From the NCBI RefSeq assembly GCF_025561425.1, contig NZ_CP094824.1, positions 1,116,001 to 1,180,000 of the forward strand: a DNA stretch of 64,000 bases. The letters run 5' to 3'. The position numbers were made by a program, and so were the translations under genes. This DNA is from Mammaliicoccus sciuri (GTDB taxonomy: Bacteria > Bacillota > Bacilli > Staphylococcales > Staphylococcaceae). Below, one piece after another: positions 47,137-56,095 of this stretch (positions are counted from its first letter, which is position 1; the number at the start of each line of letters is the position of its first letter). Under the pieces are notes generated by a model, which worked only from the letters and a program-made list of their open reading frames with translations, did not search any database and was not told where the DNA came from.

Positions 47137-47138
47137 AA

Positions 47139-47172
47139 AAAGAGAACCTTCCACACAAAGGTTCTCTTTATT
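47139..47172. terminator. Bidirectional terminator thiN / rpmB
   Basis: AAAGAGAACCTT (47139-47150) pairs perfectly with AAGGTTCTCTTT (47158-47169), A run before and T-rich tail after. Confidence 0.85.
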
Positions 47173-47190
47173 ATATGTGACTTATATTCA

Positions 47191-47379
47191 TTAAACGCGT
47201 GTAACTTTACCTGATTTAAGCGCACGAGCTGAAACCCATACACGTTTAGGTTTACCGTCAACTAAGATTCTAACTTTTTGTAAATTAGCGTTCCAACGAC
47301 GTCTGTTAGCATTTAATGCGTGAGAACGGTGGTTACCAGTTCTAGCTTTACGACCTGTTACGAAACATTCTTTAGCCAT
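47191..47379 (-). CDS. rpmB: 50S ribosomal protein L28
   Basis: A 62-residue basic ribosomal protein, full length. The opening [22 protein letters not shown] and the later [15 protein letters not shown] are L28 hallmarks. Only one cysteine is left (C5), so this is the zinc-independent form. AAAGGAGG lies before the ATG. It is transcribed alone from its own promoter towards the terminator shared with thiN. Confidence 0.96.
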   Translation of the reverse strand: MAKECFVTGRKARTGNHRSHALNANRRRWNANLQKVRILVDGKPKRVWVSARALKSGKVTRV

Positions 47380-47437
47380 AAATATCCTCCTTTAATGAAA
47401 TATAAATACACATTTATTTACGTTTACACACTTTAAT

Positions 47438-47466
47438 AATATAACACGCACTTTTAATTTATTCAA
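47438..47466 (-). promoter_or_regulatory. rpmB promoter
   Basis: On the minus strand TTGAAT (47461-47466), 17 bases, TATATT (47438-47443). Confidence 0.65.
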
Positions 47467-47595
47467 CGGCTTTTTTGCAATTTAGCGAAAAAATAATAAC
47501 AAATTTCGAAAAAAGTATTTTAAAGTTCAATTTATTTGTTATAATAATATCTTGTGAAAACGTTGTATAAAAAACGTGATTAAAATGATGAATTC

Positions 47596-47625
47596 TTGCG
47601 ATGTGAATGTGATATTAAGTATAAT
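47596..47625 (+). promoter_or_regulatory. Promoter of the yloU-fakA operon
   Basis: TTGCGA (47596-47601), 18 bases, TATAAT (47620-47625). The gap 47380-47690 holds only this and the divergent rpmB promoter. Confidence 0.65.
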
Positions 47626-47690
47626 TAAACAGAACATATAAAAGTAGTTTATAAAACGAAAAAATTTAAATGTGTAGGAGGGACGTAATC

Positions 47691-48065
47691 ATGACTTTAG
47701 AAATTACAAATGAGTATGGAAGTATCGATATTTCAAATGACGTTATTGCAACGCTTGCTGGCGGAGCTGCCGTAGAATGTTATGGTATCGTTGGTATGGC
47801 AAGTAAACATCAAGTTAGAGACGGCATTGCAGAAATTCTTGGGCGTGATAATTATGCCAAAGGTGTTATTGTATCTCAAAACGAAGGTGTTCTTGATGTA
47901 GATATGTATATAATTGTGAGTTATGGTACGAAAATCTCAGAAATAGCAAACAATGTCCAATCTGCTGTTAAATATACTTTAGAACAATCATTAAATTTAA
48001 AAGTCAATGCAGTCAACATATATATCCAAGGTGTTAGAGTTATTAATGATGATGAGGAAGCATAG
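47691..48065 (+). CDS. yloU: Asp23/Gls24 family protein (YloU)
   Basis: A 124-residue member of the Asp23/Gls24 envelope-stress family, full length. TLEITNEYGSIDISNDVIATLAGGAAVECYGIVGMASK is the typical opening, and VDMYIIVSYGTKISEIANNVQSAVKYTLEQ the typical close. The biochemical role is unknown. Its fixed place before fakA in Firmicutes suggests a link to lipid or envelope functions. The ATG at 47691 has AGGAGGG about 8 bases upstream; the frame opens 21 bases earlier but without a ribosome site. It lies 15 bases before fakA. Confidence 0.9.
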   Translation: MTLEITNEYGSIDISNDVIATLAGGAAVECYGIVGMASKHQVRDGIAEILGRDNYAKGVIVSQNEGVLDVDMYIIVSYGTKISEIANNVQSAVKYTLEQSLNLKVNAVNIYIQGVRVINDDEEA

Positions 48066-48080
48066 GGAGGCAAATACAGT

Positions 48081-49733
48081 ATGAATAAGATTGACGGCAA
48101 ATTGTTTGCTGATATGATCGTACAAGGATCAGATAGTTTATCAAACAATGCAGATTTTGTAGATTCTTTAAATGTGTTCCCTGTACCAGATGGAGATACA
48201 GGAACAAATATGAATTTATCAATGTCATCAGGTGCAGCAGAGGTTAAAGCTCATAGTAATGCACATATCGGTGAGGTTGGTAAAATATTTTCTAAAGGAT
48301 TGTTAATGGGCGCAAGAGGTAACTCAGGTGTTATCTTGTCTCAATTATTTAGAGGATTCTCAAAATCGATTGAGAATGAACAAGAAATTGATGCTCAACA
48401 ATTCGCTAAAGCGTTCCAAGCAGGTGTGAATACAGCATATAAAGCTGTAATGAAACCAGTTGAAGGAACGATTTTAACAGTTGCGAGAGTAGCTGGAGAA
48501 GCGGCTGTTAAAGCAGCTGAATCAACAGAAGATGTTATAACAGTTATGGAAGTAGTTATTAAAGAAGGTCAAACAGCATTAGAAAACACACCAAACCAAC
48601 TACCTGTACTTAAAGAAGTAGATGTTGTGGATAGTGGTGGACAAGGTTTAATGTTTGTTTATGAAGGCTTCTTAGCAACATTAAAAGGCGAAAGAATTCA
48701 ACCAGCTAAAGAAAAAGTAGATACAGACAAATTTATTAATGATGACCATGATTTCGGTGGTGTCATAAATACTGAAGATATCGTCTACGGCTACTGTACT
48801 GAAATTATGGTTCGCTTTGGAAAAGATAAAAAAGCATTCGATGAAGAACAATTCAGAGAAGATATGAGTCAATTCGGTGATTCATTGCTTGTAATCTCTG
48901 ATGATGAAATCGTAAAAGTACATGTTCATTCTGAAACACCAGGTGAAGTATTATCTTACGGTAGCCAATACGGTGAACTCATTAAAATTAAAATCGAAAA
49001 TATGCGTGAACAACATAGAGAAGTACTTCGTAAAAACGCAGATAAAAAGATCAAACAAGAACAACAGCAAGAAGAGATTGAAACAGCAGTTATTACAATT
49101 TCAATGGGTGAAGGAATCACAACATTATTTAAATCACTTGGTGCAACACATGTCATCAGCGGTGGCCAAACTATGAATCCTTCAACAGAAGATATCGTAA
49201 AAGTTGTAAAACAATCAGGTTGTAAAAATGCAATCATCTTACCAAATAATAAAAATATTATTATGGCAGCTGAGCAAGTTGAACATTTAGTTGATATACC
49301 TGTAGCTGTTGTCGCATCAAAAACAGTATCTCAAGGTCTTTCAGCAATGTTAAATCTTAACTTAGAGCAATCAATCGAAGAGAATAAAGCGCATATGGAA
49401 GATGCAATGCGTTTTGTAAAATCAGGTTCTGTAACATATGCTGTAAGAGACACAAATATAGATGGTATTACAATTAAAAAAGGTGAGTTCATGGGTATCC
49501 ATGAAAGTAGTATTAAAGTAAGTGATGCTGACCACCTAACAGCTAGTAAAAAGCTTATCGATGAAATGATTGATGAAGACAGTGAAATTTTAACAATTAT
49601 TAAAGGTGAAGACGCTACTGATGAAGAAGTCGATCAACTAGTATCATATGTTGAAGAAAACTATGATGAAGTTGAAGTAGAAGTACATCAAGGTGACCAA
49701 CCAATTTACTCATTCTTATTCTCAGTAGAATAA
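48081..49733 (+). CDS. fakA: Fatty acid kinase catalytic subunit FakA (DAK2 domain)
   Basis: The ATP-binding subunit of fatty acid kinase. With a FakB lipid carrier it phosphorylates exogenous fatty acids to acyl-phosphates, which PlsY uses directly or PlsX converts to acyl-ACP. The 550-residue protein has an N-terminal DhaL domain with [21 protein letters not shown] (31-51) and [17 protein letters not shown], a middle domain, and a C-terminal DegV-like fold ([20 protein letters not shown]). All expected nucleotide-site aspartates (DGDTGTN) are there. fakB is not in the window. It has GGGAGG before the ATG and a terminator after the stop. Confidence 0.93.
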   Translation: MNKIDGKLFADMIVQGSDSLSNNADFVDSLNVFPVPDGDTGTNMNLSMSSGAAEVKAHSNAHIGEVGKIFSKGLLMGARGNSGVILSQLFRGFSKSIENEQEIDAQQFAKAFQAGVNTAYKAVMKPVEGTILTVARVAGEAAVKAAESTEDVITVMEVVIKEGQTALENTPNQLPVLKEVDVVDSGGQGLMFVYEGFLATLKGERIQPAKEKVDTDKFINDDHDFGGVINTEDIVYGYCTEIMVRFGKDKKAFDEEQFREDMSQFGDSLLVISDDEIVKVHVHSETPGEVLSYGSQYGELIKIKIENMREQHREVLRKNADKKIKQEQQQEEIETAVITISMGEGITTLFKSLGATHVISGGQTMNPSTEDIVKVVKQSGCKNAIILPNNKNIIMAAEQVEHLVDIPVAVVASKTVSQGLSAMLNLNLEQSIEENKAHMEDAMRFVKSGSVTYAVRDTNIDGITIKKGEFMGIHESSIKVSDADHLTASKKLIDEMIDEDSEILTIIKGEDATDEEVDQLVSYVEENYDEVEVEVHQGDQPIYSFLFSVE

Positions 49734-49741
49734 TCTCAAGA

Positions 49742-49782
49742 TAAAAGACAACAATGTTAAACAAAAGCGTTGTTGTCTTTTG
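49742..49782 (+). terminator. Terminator after fakA
   Basis: AAAAGACAACAA / TTGTTGTCTTTT, a 12-bp perfect stem with a 15-base loop and T-rich end. Confidence 0.8.
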
Positions 49783-49795
49783 TGTTGTAAAACGC

Positions 49796-49823
49796 TTACA
49801 AAACGAGCGAAAGTTGTTATAAT
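49796..49823 (+). promoter_or_regulatory. sdaAB promoter
   Basis: TTACAA (49796-49801), 16 bases, TATAAT (49818-49823), 37 bases before the start codon. Confidence 0.55.
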
Positions 49824-49860
49824 GGTATGGTGAAATTAAAAGAGAAACGAGTGATTATTG

Positions 49861-50526
49861 ATGAAATATAGAAGTGTCTTTGACATTATTGGTCCAGTAA
49901 TGGTTGGACCATCTTCATCACATACTGCTGGTGCAGTAAGAATTGGATTAATAGCTAGAGGTTTATTTGATGGTAAACCTGAACATATTGATATATATTT
50001 ATATGGGTCTTTCATGGAAACTTATAAAGGACATGGAACTGATGTTGCATTAGTCGGCGGTATTTTAGGCTATGATACAGACGATGATCGAATTAAAACA
50101 AGTCTTCAAGATGCTGAGCAACAACAGATTGATGTAAACTTTATCGAAATGTTTGAAGAGCGATCACATCCGAATACTGCAATTATCAACATGAGAAATA
50201 AAGAAATGGAAATTTCAGTAGAAGGTATTTCTATTGGTGGTGGTAAAGTTGAAATCGTTGCGATCAACGGATTCCAAATTGCCATTAGTGGAAATTATCC
50301 TGCGTTACTTGTTTTTCATAAGGATACTTTTGGCACAATCGGGAAAGTGACCAATGTCTTTGGTGATTATCGTATTAATGTTGGTAGTATGCAAGTGGCT
50401 CGTAAAGAAAAAGGTGAGCTTGCATTAATGACGTGTGAATTAGATGATGATATTCCACAAGAAGTCTTAAATAAAATTAAAGAAATTGATGGTGTACAAA
50501 CAGTCACATTAATGGGGGAATCATAA
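49861..50526 (+). CDS. sdaAB: L-serine dehydratase, beta subunit
   Basis: One half of the iron-sulfur L-serine deaminase that makes pyruvate and ammonia. The 221-residue protein begins MKYRSVFDIIGPVMVGPSSSHTAGAVRIG, the serine-binding GPSSSHTAG motif of SDH beta domains, and ends with an ACT-like domain (about 150-221, HKDTFGTIGKVTNVFGDYRINVGSM). The in-frame TTG just before the ATG is less likely to be the start. In Gram-positive bacteria the enzyme is two chains, and the alpha subunit follows after 13 bases. Confidence 0.93.
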   Translation: MKYRSVFDIIGPVMVGPSSSHTAGAVRIGLIARGLFDGKPEHIDIYLYGSFMETYKGHGTDVALVGGILGYDTDDDRIKTSLQDAEQQQIDVNFIEMFEERSHPNTAIINMRNKEMEISVEGISIGGGKVEIVAINGFQIAISGNYPALLVFHKDTFGTIGKVTNVFGDYRINVGSMQVARKEKGELALMTCELDDDIPQEVLNKIKEIDGVQTVTLMGES

Positions 50527-50539
50527 AAGGAGGGTTATC

Positions 50540-51409
50540 ATGTTTCAAAGTGTAAAAGAACTTATTGAAATTTGTGAAAGAGAAAATAAAAAAATTTATG
50601 AAGTCATGATTGAACAAGAAATGCGTGTGTCTAAACTCTCTAAAGAAGAAGTTTATCAAAATATGGAACGCAATTTAGATACAATGGAAAAAGCAATTGA
50701 ACGTGGTATAAATGGTGTAACGTCAACAACAGGTTTAACTGGAATGGATGCTGTACTTTTACAAGATTATTTAGAAAGTGGTCAATCACTTTCGGGTGAT
50801 TTAATGATTGATGCAGTAAGTAAAGCTGTTGCGACGAACGAAGTGAATGCAGCAATGGGTAAAATATGTGCCACGCCAACTGCCGGTTCTGCAGGGGTTG
50901 CGCCTGGTGTATTATTTGCACTGAAAAAAAGACTAAACCCAACTAGAGAAGATATGTTACATTTCTTATTTACAACAGGTGCATTTGGATTTGTTGTTGC
51001 GAATAACGCATCTATATCAGGTGCGGCTGGTGGTTGCCAAGCTGAAGTTGGTTCAGCGGCTGCGATGAGCGCTGCTGCAACAGTAGAAATGGCAGGCGGT
51101 ACACCTCAACAATCTGCAGAAGCTTTTGCAATAAGCTTAAAAAATATGTTAGGACTTGTTTGTGATCCAGTTGCAGGTTTAGTAGAAGTACCTTGTGTTA
51201 AGAGAAACGCTGCAGGTGCTTCAAATGCAATTATTTCAGCTGATATGGCTTTAGCAGGCGTAAAATCAAGAATTCCTACTGATGAAGTAATAGAAGCTAT
51301 GTATAAGATTGGCCAAACAATGCCTTCAGCACTACGTGAAACAGGTCGTGGTGGTTTAGCAGGTACGCCAACAGGTGAAAGATTAAAACAAGAGATATTT
51401 GGTAATTAA
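50540..51409 (+). CDS. sdaAA: L-serine dehydratase, alpha subunit
   Basis: The iron-sulfur-binding half of L-serine deaminase. 289 residues. The cluster-binding cysteines are expected in MGKICATPTAGSAGVAPG, GAAGGCQAEVGSAAAMSAAA, and VCDPVAGLVEVPCVKRNAAGASNA, all present, and the alpha-domain ends GRGGLAGTPTGERL. Expression with sdaAB as a two-gene operon is implied by the 13-base gap and the AAAGGAGGG ribosome site. Ends at a terminator. Confidence 0.94.
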   Translation: MFQSVKELIEICERENKKIYEVMIEQEMRVSKLSKEEVYQNMERNLDTMEKAIERGINGVTSTTGLTGMDAVLLQDYLESGQSLSGDLMIDAVSKAVATNEVNAAMGKICATPTAGSAGVAPGVLFALKKRLNPTREDMLHFLFTTGAFGFVVANNASISGAAGGCQAEVGSAAAMSAAATVEMAGGTPQQSAEAFAISLKNMLGLVCDPVAGLVEVPCVKRNAAGASNAIISADMALAGVKSRIPTDEVIEAMYKIGQTMPSALRETGRGGLAGTPTGERLKQEIFGN

Positions 51410-51425
51410 CTATAACATTAATTTA

Positions 51426-51462
51426 TAAGGCTGGGACATATTTCATTGTCCTGGTCTTTATT
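51426..51462 (+). terminator. Terminator after sdaAA
   Basis: AAGGCTGGGACA / TGTCCTGGTCTTT hairpin with T-rich tail, of the same GGCTGRGACA type as those at 24536 and 41015. Confidence 0.7.
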
Positions 51463-51553
51463 TGTTTGTATCAAGCTCATTTTGATGAAATCGATTGGTT
51501 TATATCATGTATCTGTTCTATAATTAGAGTATTAATAAATATAGGTGATAAAA

Positions 51554-53593
51554 ATGAATAAGCAACATCTAATATATACAGAGCGAACTTTGCAAGAACT
51601 TAAAGGTGTTGGACCAAAAAGTTTACAGTTATTAAATGAATTAAATATCTATACATTAGAAGATTTAGTGTTGTATTTACCAACACGTTACGAAGATGAA
51701 TCTGTCATAAATTTAAACGAAGCAACTGATGGTGATGTTGTCACTGTTACTGGAGAAGTGTACTCTAGTCCGACAGTTGCATTTTTTGGTAGAAATAAAT
51801 CTAAATTAACGTGCCATATGTTGATTGATCAAATTGCCGTTAAAGTCACATTCTTTAATCAACCCTATTTGAAAAAAAGACTCATTATGGGTGAATCAGT
51901 TACGATTAAAGGTAAATGGGATCAAAAGAAACAAATTATTGCTGGTCAAAAAGTAATGGCTGAAAAAGAAGACGGTGGAAACGCGTTAACACCTATTTAT
52001 CGATTAAAAGAAGGCTTAAAACAAAAGCAACTTAATAAATACATTGAACAAGCATTACAACTTGTTGAAATTGATGAATGGTTATCTCCAAATTTAATGG
52101 ATAAGTACAAATTAATGCCATTAAAAGATGTCATTCCAATTTTACATAAACCACTTCAATTTAATCATCTCAAATTAGCACGTCGCACATTTTCATTTAA
52201 TGAATTATTTTTATTTCAGTTAAAGATGAAATGGTTAAGCAAATTAGAAAAAGAATCTAATAAAATAGAAGGTTTAAATTATGATGTTAATGCGGTGAAA
52301 TCTTTTATCGAAACATTACCATTTGAATTAACAGATGCTCAGAAAAATAGTGTGAATGAAATTTTTAGAGATTTAAAAGCACCTATTAAAATGCATCGAT
52401 TATTACAAGGTGATGTAGGTTCGGGTAAAACAGTTGTTGCAGCTATTGCGATTTATGCAATGTTTAATGCAGGTAAGCAAAGTGCGCTTATGGTCCCAAC
52501 AGCTATATTAGCTGAACAACATGCAATCAGTTTAGATGAGTTGTTTGGTGGGCAATTGAATGTCGCTTTATTAACAAGTTCAGTTAAAGGTAAAAAAAGA
52601 AAATTATTACTTGAACAATTGGAAGCAGGAGAAGTTGACGTCATTGTAGGGACGCATGCACTTATTCAAGATGATGTAGCGTTCAATGATATTGGATTAG
52701 TTATTATTGATGAACAGCATCGATTTGGTGTAAATCAACGTAAGAAGTTGCGTGAAAAAGGTGCAGATACAAATGTCTTATTTATGACAGCAACACCAAT
52801 ACCGAGAACATTGTCTATCTCTGCGTTCGGTGAAATGGATGTAACTTCAATTAAACAAATGCCTAAAGGTAGAAAAGAAATTTTGACATCGTGGGCTAAA
52901 CATGAAGAAATTGATCATGTACTAAATCAACTAAACAGTGAAATATCAAAAGGTCGACAAGCGTATGTCATTTGTCCATTAATAGAAGAAAGTGAAGCAT
53001 TAGATGTTCAAAATGTGGTCGCAATTTATGAGCAATTACAGTTGCGTTTCGGTGCTGATAAAGTTGGACTTGTGCATGGTAAAATGCATGCAGATGAAAA
53101 AGATGAAATCATGAATAAATTTAGTAATAATGAAATCGCGATATTAGTTTCTACAACAGTTGTTGAAGTTGGTGTGAACGTCCCTAATGCAACATTTATG
53201 ATTATCTATGATGCAGACCGATTTGGTTTATCTACATTACACCAATTAAGAGGACGTGTCGGTAGAAGTCATCATCAAAGTTACTGTACGTTAGTAGCAT
53301 CACCTAAAACTGAGAGTGGTGTAGAACGTATGCACATTATGACTGAATCTACTGACGGCTTTTATTTATCAGAACGAGATTTGGAAATGAGAGGACCAGG
53401 TGACTTCTTTGGCGTTAAACAAAGTGGTTTGCCTGATTTCAGAGTTGCAAATATCGTAGAGGATTATAGAATGTTAGAAGTCGCAAGAGACGAAGCGAGT
53501 GAATTAGTGCAGTCAGGTGAATTTTTCAAACCTGAATACGATAAATTGAGATTATTAGTACAAGAGTCTATGTCAGAACAAAATTTTGATTGA
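51554..53593 (+). CDS. recG: ATP-dependent DNA helicase RecG
   Basis: A branch-migrating helicase that regresses stalled forks and processes Holliday junctions and R-loops. The 679-residue protein has the wedge/OB domain (about 50-160), Walker A GDVGSGKT (about 283-290), DEQH box [22 protein letters not shown], and the second motor domain ending in the RecG-specific helix [59 protein letters not shown] 51554 is used because AGGTGATAAAA precedes it. In many staphylococci fapR follows directly; here about 4.3 kb is inserted between them. Confidence 0.95.
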   Translation: MNKQHLIYTERTLQELKGVGPKSLQLLNELNIYTLEDLVLYLPTRYEDESVINLNEATDGDVVTVTGEVYSSPTVAFFGRNKSKLTCHMLIDQIAVKVTFFNQPYLKKRLIMGESVTIKGKWDQKKQIIAGQKVMAEKEDGGNALTPIYRLKEGLKQKQLNKYIEQALQLVEIDEWLSPNLMDKYKLMPLKDVIPILHKPLQFNHLKLARRTFSFNELFLFQLKMKWLSKLEKESNKIEGLNYDVNAVKSFIETLPFELTDAQKNSVNEIFRDLKAPIKMHRLLQGDVGSGKTVVAAIAIYAMFNAGKQSALMVPTAILAEQHAISLDELFGGQLNVALLTSSVKGKKRKLLLEQLEAGEVDVIVGTHALIQDDVAFNDIGLVIIDEQHRFGVNQRKKLREKGADTNVLFMTATPIPRTLSISAFGEMDVTSIKQMPKGRKEILTSWAKHEEIDHVLNQLNSEISKGRQAYVICPLIEESEALDVQNVVAIYEQLQLRFGADKVGLVHGKMHADEKDEIMNKFSNNEIAILVSTTVVEVGVNVPNATFMIIYDADRFGLSTLHQLRGRVGRSHHQSYCTLVASPKTESGVERMHIMTESTDGFYLSERDLEMRGPGDFFGVKQSGLPDFRVANIVEDYRMLEVARDEASELVQSGEFFKPEYDKLRLLVQESMSEQNFD

Positions 53594-53616
53594 CATTGTA
53601 ACACGTATTGTATAAA
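53590..53616 (+). promoter_or_regulatory. Possible srtA promoter
   Basis: TTGACA (53590-53595) overlaps the recG stop, followed by TATAAA (53611-53616). The 15-base spacer is short, so strength is doubtful. Confidence 0.35.
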
Positions 53617-53651
53617 TTTGAATTACCATATTTTGAGAGTAGGTTAGAAAC

Positions 53652-54272
53652 ATGAGATGGTTATATAAAATTATAGGTATCTTATTAATCATGACGGCAA
53701 TATCTATTTTCTTCTGGAATGATATTAGAACGTATTTTACAGACCGTGTTAATGATAAAGTCATCGAGTCGTATGAAAATCATGATGACAGCGTTAAAAT
53801 AAATCCAATAGAATCATGGATTACAAAAACAGAAACAGATAACTTAAAAGTAAATGAACATATGGTTGGTTATTTAAAAGTACCAGCAGCAGATATATCA
53901 GAGCCTATATTTAAAGGGCCAGCAACAGAACAAAATTTAAAAAACGGATTGTCTTTAGTAGATGAGAATGAAAAGTTAAGTGAGCAAAATGTCGCAATCG
54001 CAGGACATCGTGTAGAAGGTGCGGGAATAAGATTTAACTATCTCGATCGCGCAAAAGTTGGCGATAAAGTAGAACTCATCACATTAAAAGGTAAAAAAAC
54101 ATATATAATTAAAAACATTAAAAATGTGAAGCCAAATCAAGTAGAAGTATTAGATGAACATAAAGGTAAACCGAATCAATTAACATTAATAACATGTGAT
54201 AATTATAATCCAGATACTTTATTGTTCGAAGAGCGCATGATATTTACAGCAGTAGAAGAAAAAGCAGCATAA
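53652..54272 (+). CDS. srtA: Class A sortase
   Basis: Membrane transpeptidase that cuts LPXTG surface proteins and joins them to the cross-bridge. The 206-residue protein has an N-terminal anchor helix (about 4-22) and the sortase beta-barrel. Catalytic residues are H119 in AIAGHRV, C182 in TLITCDNY and R195 in EERMIF, matching H120, C184 and R197 of S. aureus SrtA. GPATEQNLKNGLSL and the beta7-beta8 region VKPNQVEVLDEHKGK also match. TAGGTTAGAAAC precedes the ATG. Its place between recG and fapR is not that of S. aureus, so it may have moved here. Intact. Confidence 0.93.
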   Translation: MRWLYKIIGILLIMTAISIFFWNDIRTYFTDRVNDKVIESYENHDDSVKINPIESWITKTETDNLKVNEHMVGYLKVPAADISEPIFKGPATEQNLKNGLSLVDENEKLSEQNVAIAGHRVEGAGIRFNYLDRAKVGDKVELITLKGKKTYIIKNIKNVKPNQVEVLDEHKGKPNQLTLITCDNYNPDTLLFEERMIFTAVEEKAA

Positions 54273-54284
54273 CTATGATAGAGG

Positions 54285-54318
54285 AGAGCAAAATTTCAAA
54301 TTTTGCTCTTTTTTTGTT
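54285..54318 (+). terminator. Terminator after srtA
   Basis: AGAGCAAAATTT-C-AAATTTTGCTCT, a 12-bp perfect stem followed by eight Ts. Between here and the repeat array lies another inverted repeat, AGATGTGAGTT / AACTCACATCT (54373-54408), without a gene. Confidence 0.88.
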
Positions 54319-54565
54319 GTGAGAAATGAGTTGGATGGAGTGGGTATGGGAGAATGTGAGATATTCGAGAAGATGTGAGTTAAAGAGGCAGTAAACTCAC
54401 ATCTTTTCAAAAATTAAATGATTATATAGAAATGAACATTTTTGATTACTTAAAAAATTACCAAAGTCATGGCTTAAGTCCTGCATTAAGCCAAGAGATC
54501 GTCCAAGTCGTGATGTGAACCCAAATATTTGAACTAAACAAATCAAAATATTGGGGTGCATTCTA

Positions 54566-55102
54566 ATGAGGAAAAAATATGAATTTAAATTCAAACTAAA
54601 ACTTGTAAAAGAATATTTAGAAGGACATCAAAGTTATAGAACAATTGCTTTAAAATATGGTATTTCAAGTTGGTCTGTCCTTCGGATTTGGGTCAATCAA
54701 TATAAAGAGTTTGGAGAAGAAGGTTTAGAAATAAAAAGTAGAAATACTGTTTATACTAGCGAATTTAAATTATCTGTTTTAAAATTTAGACAAGAAAATA
54801 TGTTGTCTTATCAAGATACTGCGAATCACTTTAGAATTATTAATCCTATTATCATTGCCAATTGGCAACATCAATTTGATGAAAAGTGTCGTCTTGATAT
54901 AGATAATAAACAAAAGGGACGATCTCACACTATGACTAAAAAACGATCTAAATCAGATAATAAAAATTTACCTTTAAATGAAAATGAACGTGAAGAACTT
55001 GAAAGACTTAGAAATGAAAATGAGACGTTAAAGGCAGGTATAGCTTATCAAAAAAAGTTACAAGCCTTGACCGACATTTACGGAAGCAAAAATCAGAAAT
55101 AG
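54566..55102 (+). CDS. IS3-family transposase OrfA
   Basis: A 178-residue DNA-binding protein with two helix-turn-helix units. KFKLKLVKEYLEGHQSYRTIALKYGISSWSVLRIWVNQYKEFGEEGLE (6-53) is the first, and YTSEFKLSVLKFRQENMLSYQDTANHFRI (60-88) the second. A leucine-zipper-like ERLRNENETLKAGIAYQKKLQAL follows, the part used for making the OrfAB fusion dimer. ATG 54566 has GGGGTG upstream; the frame opens 15 bases earlier with TTG. It overlaps the orfB frame, which is reached by -1 slippage at the A7G run 55050-55057. Confidence 0.88.
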   Translation: MRKKYEFKFKLKLVKEYLEGHQSYRTIALKYGISSWSVLRIWVNQYKEFGEEGLEIKSRNTVYTSEFKLSVLKFRQENMLSYQDTANHFRIINPIIIANWQHQFDEKCRLDIDNKQKGRSHTMTKKRSKSDNKNLPLNENEREELERLRNENETLKAGIAYQKKLQALTDIYGSKNQK

Positions 55103-55974
55103 TAAAGGTCATTAAGGAACTAAATGAAACATATAATATACGATTAAGTATCTTATTTAAAGTCGCTCAAATAGCTAAATCTGTATACTATTATTGGATA
55201 AATAAATTTAGTAAAGCTGATAAAGATGAAACATTGATTCAAGTAATAAAAGAAATATGTGAAGAATCGAACCATACCTATGGTTATCGTCGTGTTACAC
55301 AAGCACTAAGAAATAGAGGTCTTATCGTAAATCATAAAAAAGTACTAAGAATTATGAAAGAACATAATCTAACTTGTACAAAGTTCACACATAGAGGTCG
55401 TAAGTATCGTTCCTTTAAAGGTAAAGTTGGTAAAGTAGCTCAAAATATATTAAATCGTAGATTTAAAACAAGTCTCCCATTTCAAAAAGTCGTAACAGAT
55501 ATTACAGAGTTCAAATTAATGAATGGTCAGAAATTATATTTATCACCTTTTATGGACTTATATAGTTCAGAGATTATCAGCTTTAAAATCTCAAGTCGTC
55601 CTACATTAGATATAGTCATCAATCCATTAAAAGAAATGATAAAGCGTCGTCCAAACCTAGATCATCGTTTAACGATTCATTCAGATCAAGGCTGGCATTA
55701 TCAACATTCACAATACACTAGATTATTAAAAGACCATAAAATATTTCAGAGTATGTCTAGAAAAGGTAATTGTCTAGATAATTCAGTTATGGAAAGCTTT
55801 TTTGGGTTACTTAAACAAGAAATGTATTATGGCCAAGAATTTAAAGATTTTCAGGACCTTGAACAAGCTATTCATCGATATATCGATTTTTATAATAACG
55901 AAAGAATCAAATCAAAATTAAAAGGCTTATCTCCCAAAAATTACAGGAGACAAACCTTTGAAATAATATACTAA
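55051..55974 (+). CDS. IS3-family transposase OrfB (produced as OrfAB by -1 frameshift)
   Basis: The DDE catalytic part, about 306 residues. After slippage at AAAAAAAG the chain reads KVTSLDRHLRKQKSEIVKVIKELNETYNIRLSILFKVAQIAKSVYYYW, then HTYGYRRVTQALR, and the catalytic core VVTDITEFKLMNG (D), IHSDQGWHYQH (D) and DNSVMESFFGLLKQEMYYG (E, with the IS3-typical K seven residues later). No good independent start is seen near the beginning; a TTG at 55234 exists but would delete the helical linker. The expected fusion with OrfA is about 469 residues. The frame is intact, so the element may be active. Confidence 0.87.
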   Translation, partial: KKVTSLDRHLRKQKSEIVKVIKELNETYNIRLSILFKVAQIAKSVYYYWINKFSKADKDETLIQVIKEICEESNHTYGYRRVTQALRNRGLIVNHKKVLRIMKEHNLTCTKFTHRGRKYRSFKGKVGKVAQNILNRRFKTSLPFQKVVTDITEFKLMNGQKLYLSPFMDLYSSEIISFKISSRPTLDIVINPLKEMIKRRPNLDHRLTIHSDQGWHYQHSQYTRLLKDHKIFQSMSRKGNCLDNSVMESFFGLLKQEMYYGQEFKDFQDLEQAIHRYIDFYNNERIKSKLKGLSPKNYRRQTFEIIY

Positions 55975-56095
55975 TTAAGGTTTAGATTTTTGGGTTCAGT
56001 ACAGTCGTAGCTTAACTCCTAACTTAAGCCAAGAGATCGCTCAAGTCGTAGCTTAACATCCTAATAAAGCCAAGAGATCGCCCAAGTCAGAATAT

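Larger units (their letters stand above)
54512..56002 (+). mobile_element. IS3-family (IS150-like) insertion sequence, about 1491 bp
   Basis: Ends carry imperfect inverted repeats around TGAACCCAAA (54516-54525) and its complement TTTTGGGTTCA (55988-55998). Direct repeats AGTCGT at 54506-54511 and 56003-56008 flank it; IS3 elements usually duplicate 3-5 bp, and part of this match comes from the host repeat unit. It contains orfA and orfB in the -1 frame. Confidence 0.82.
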
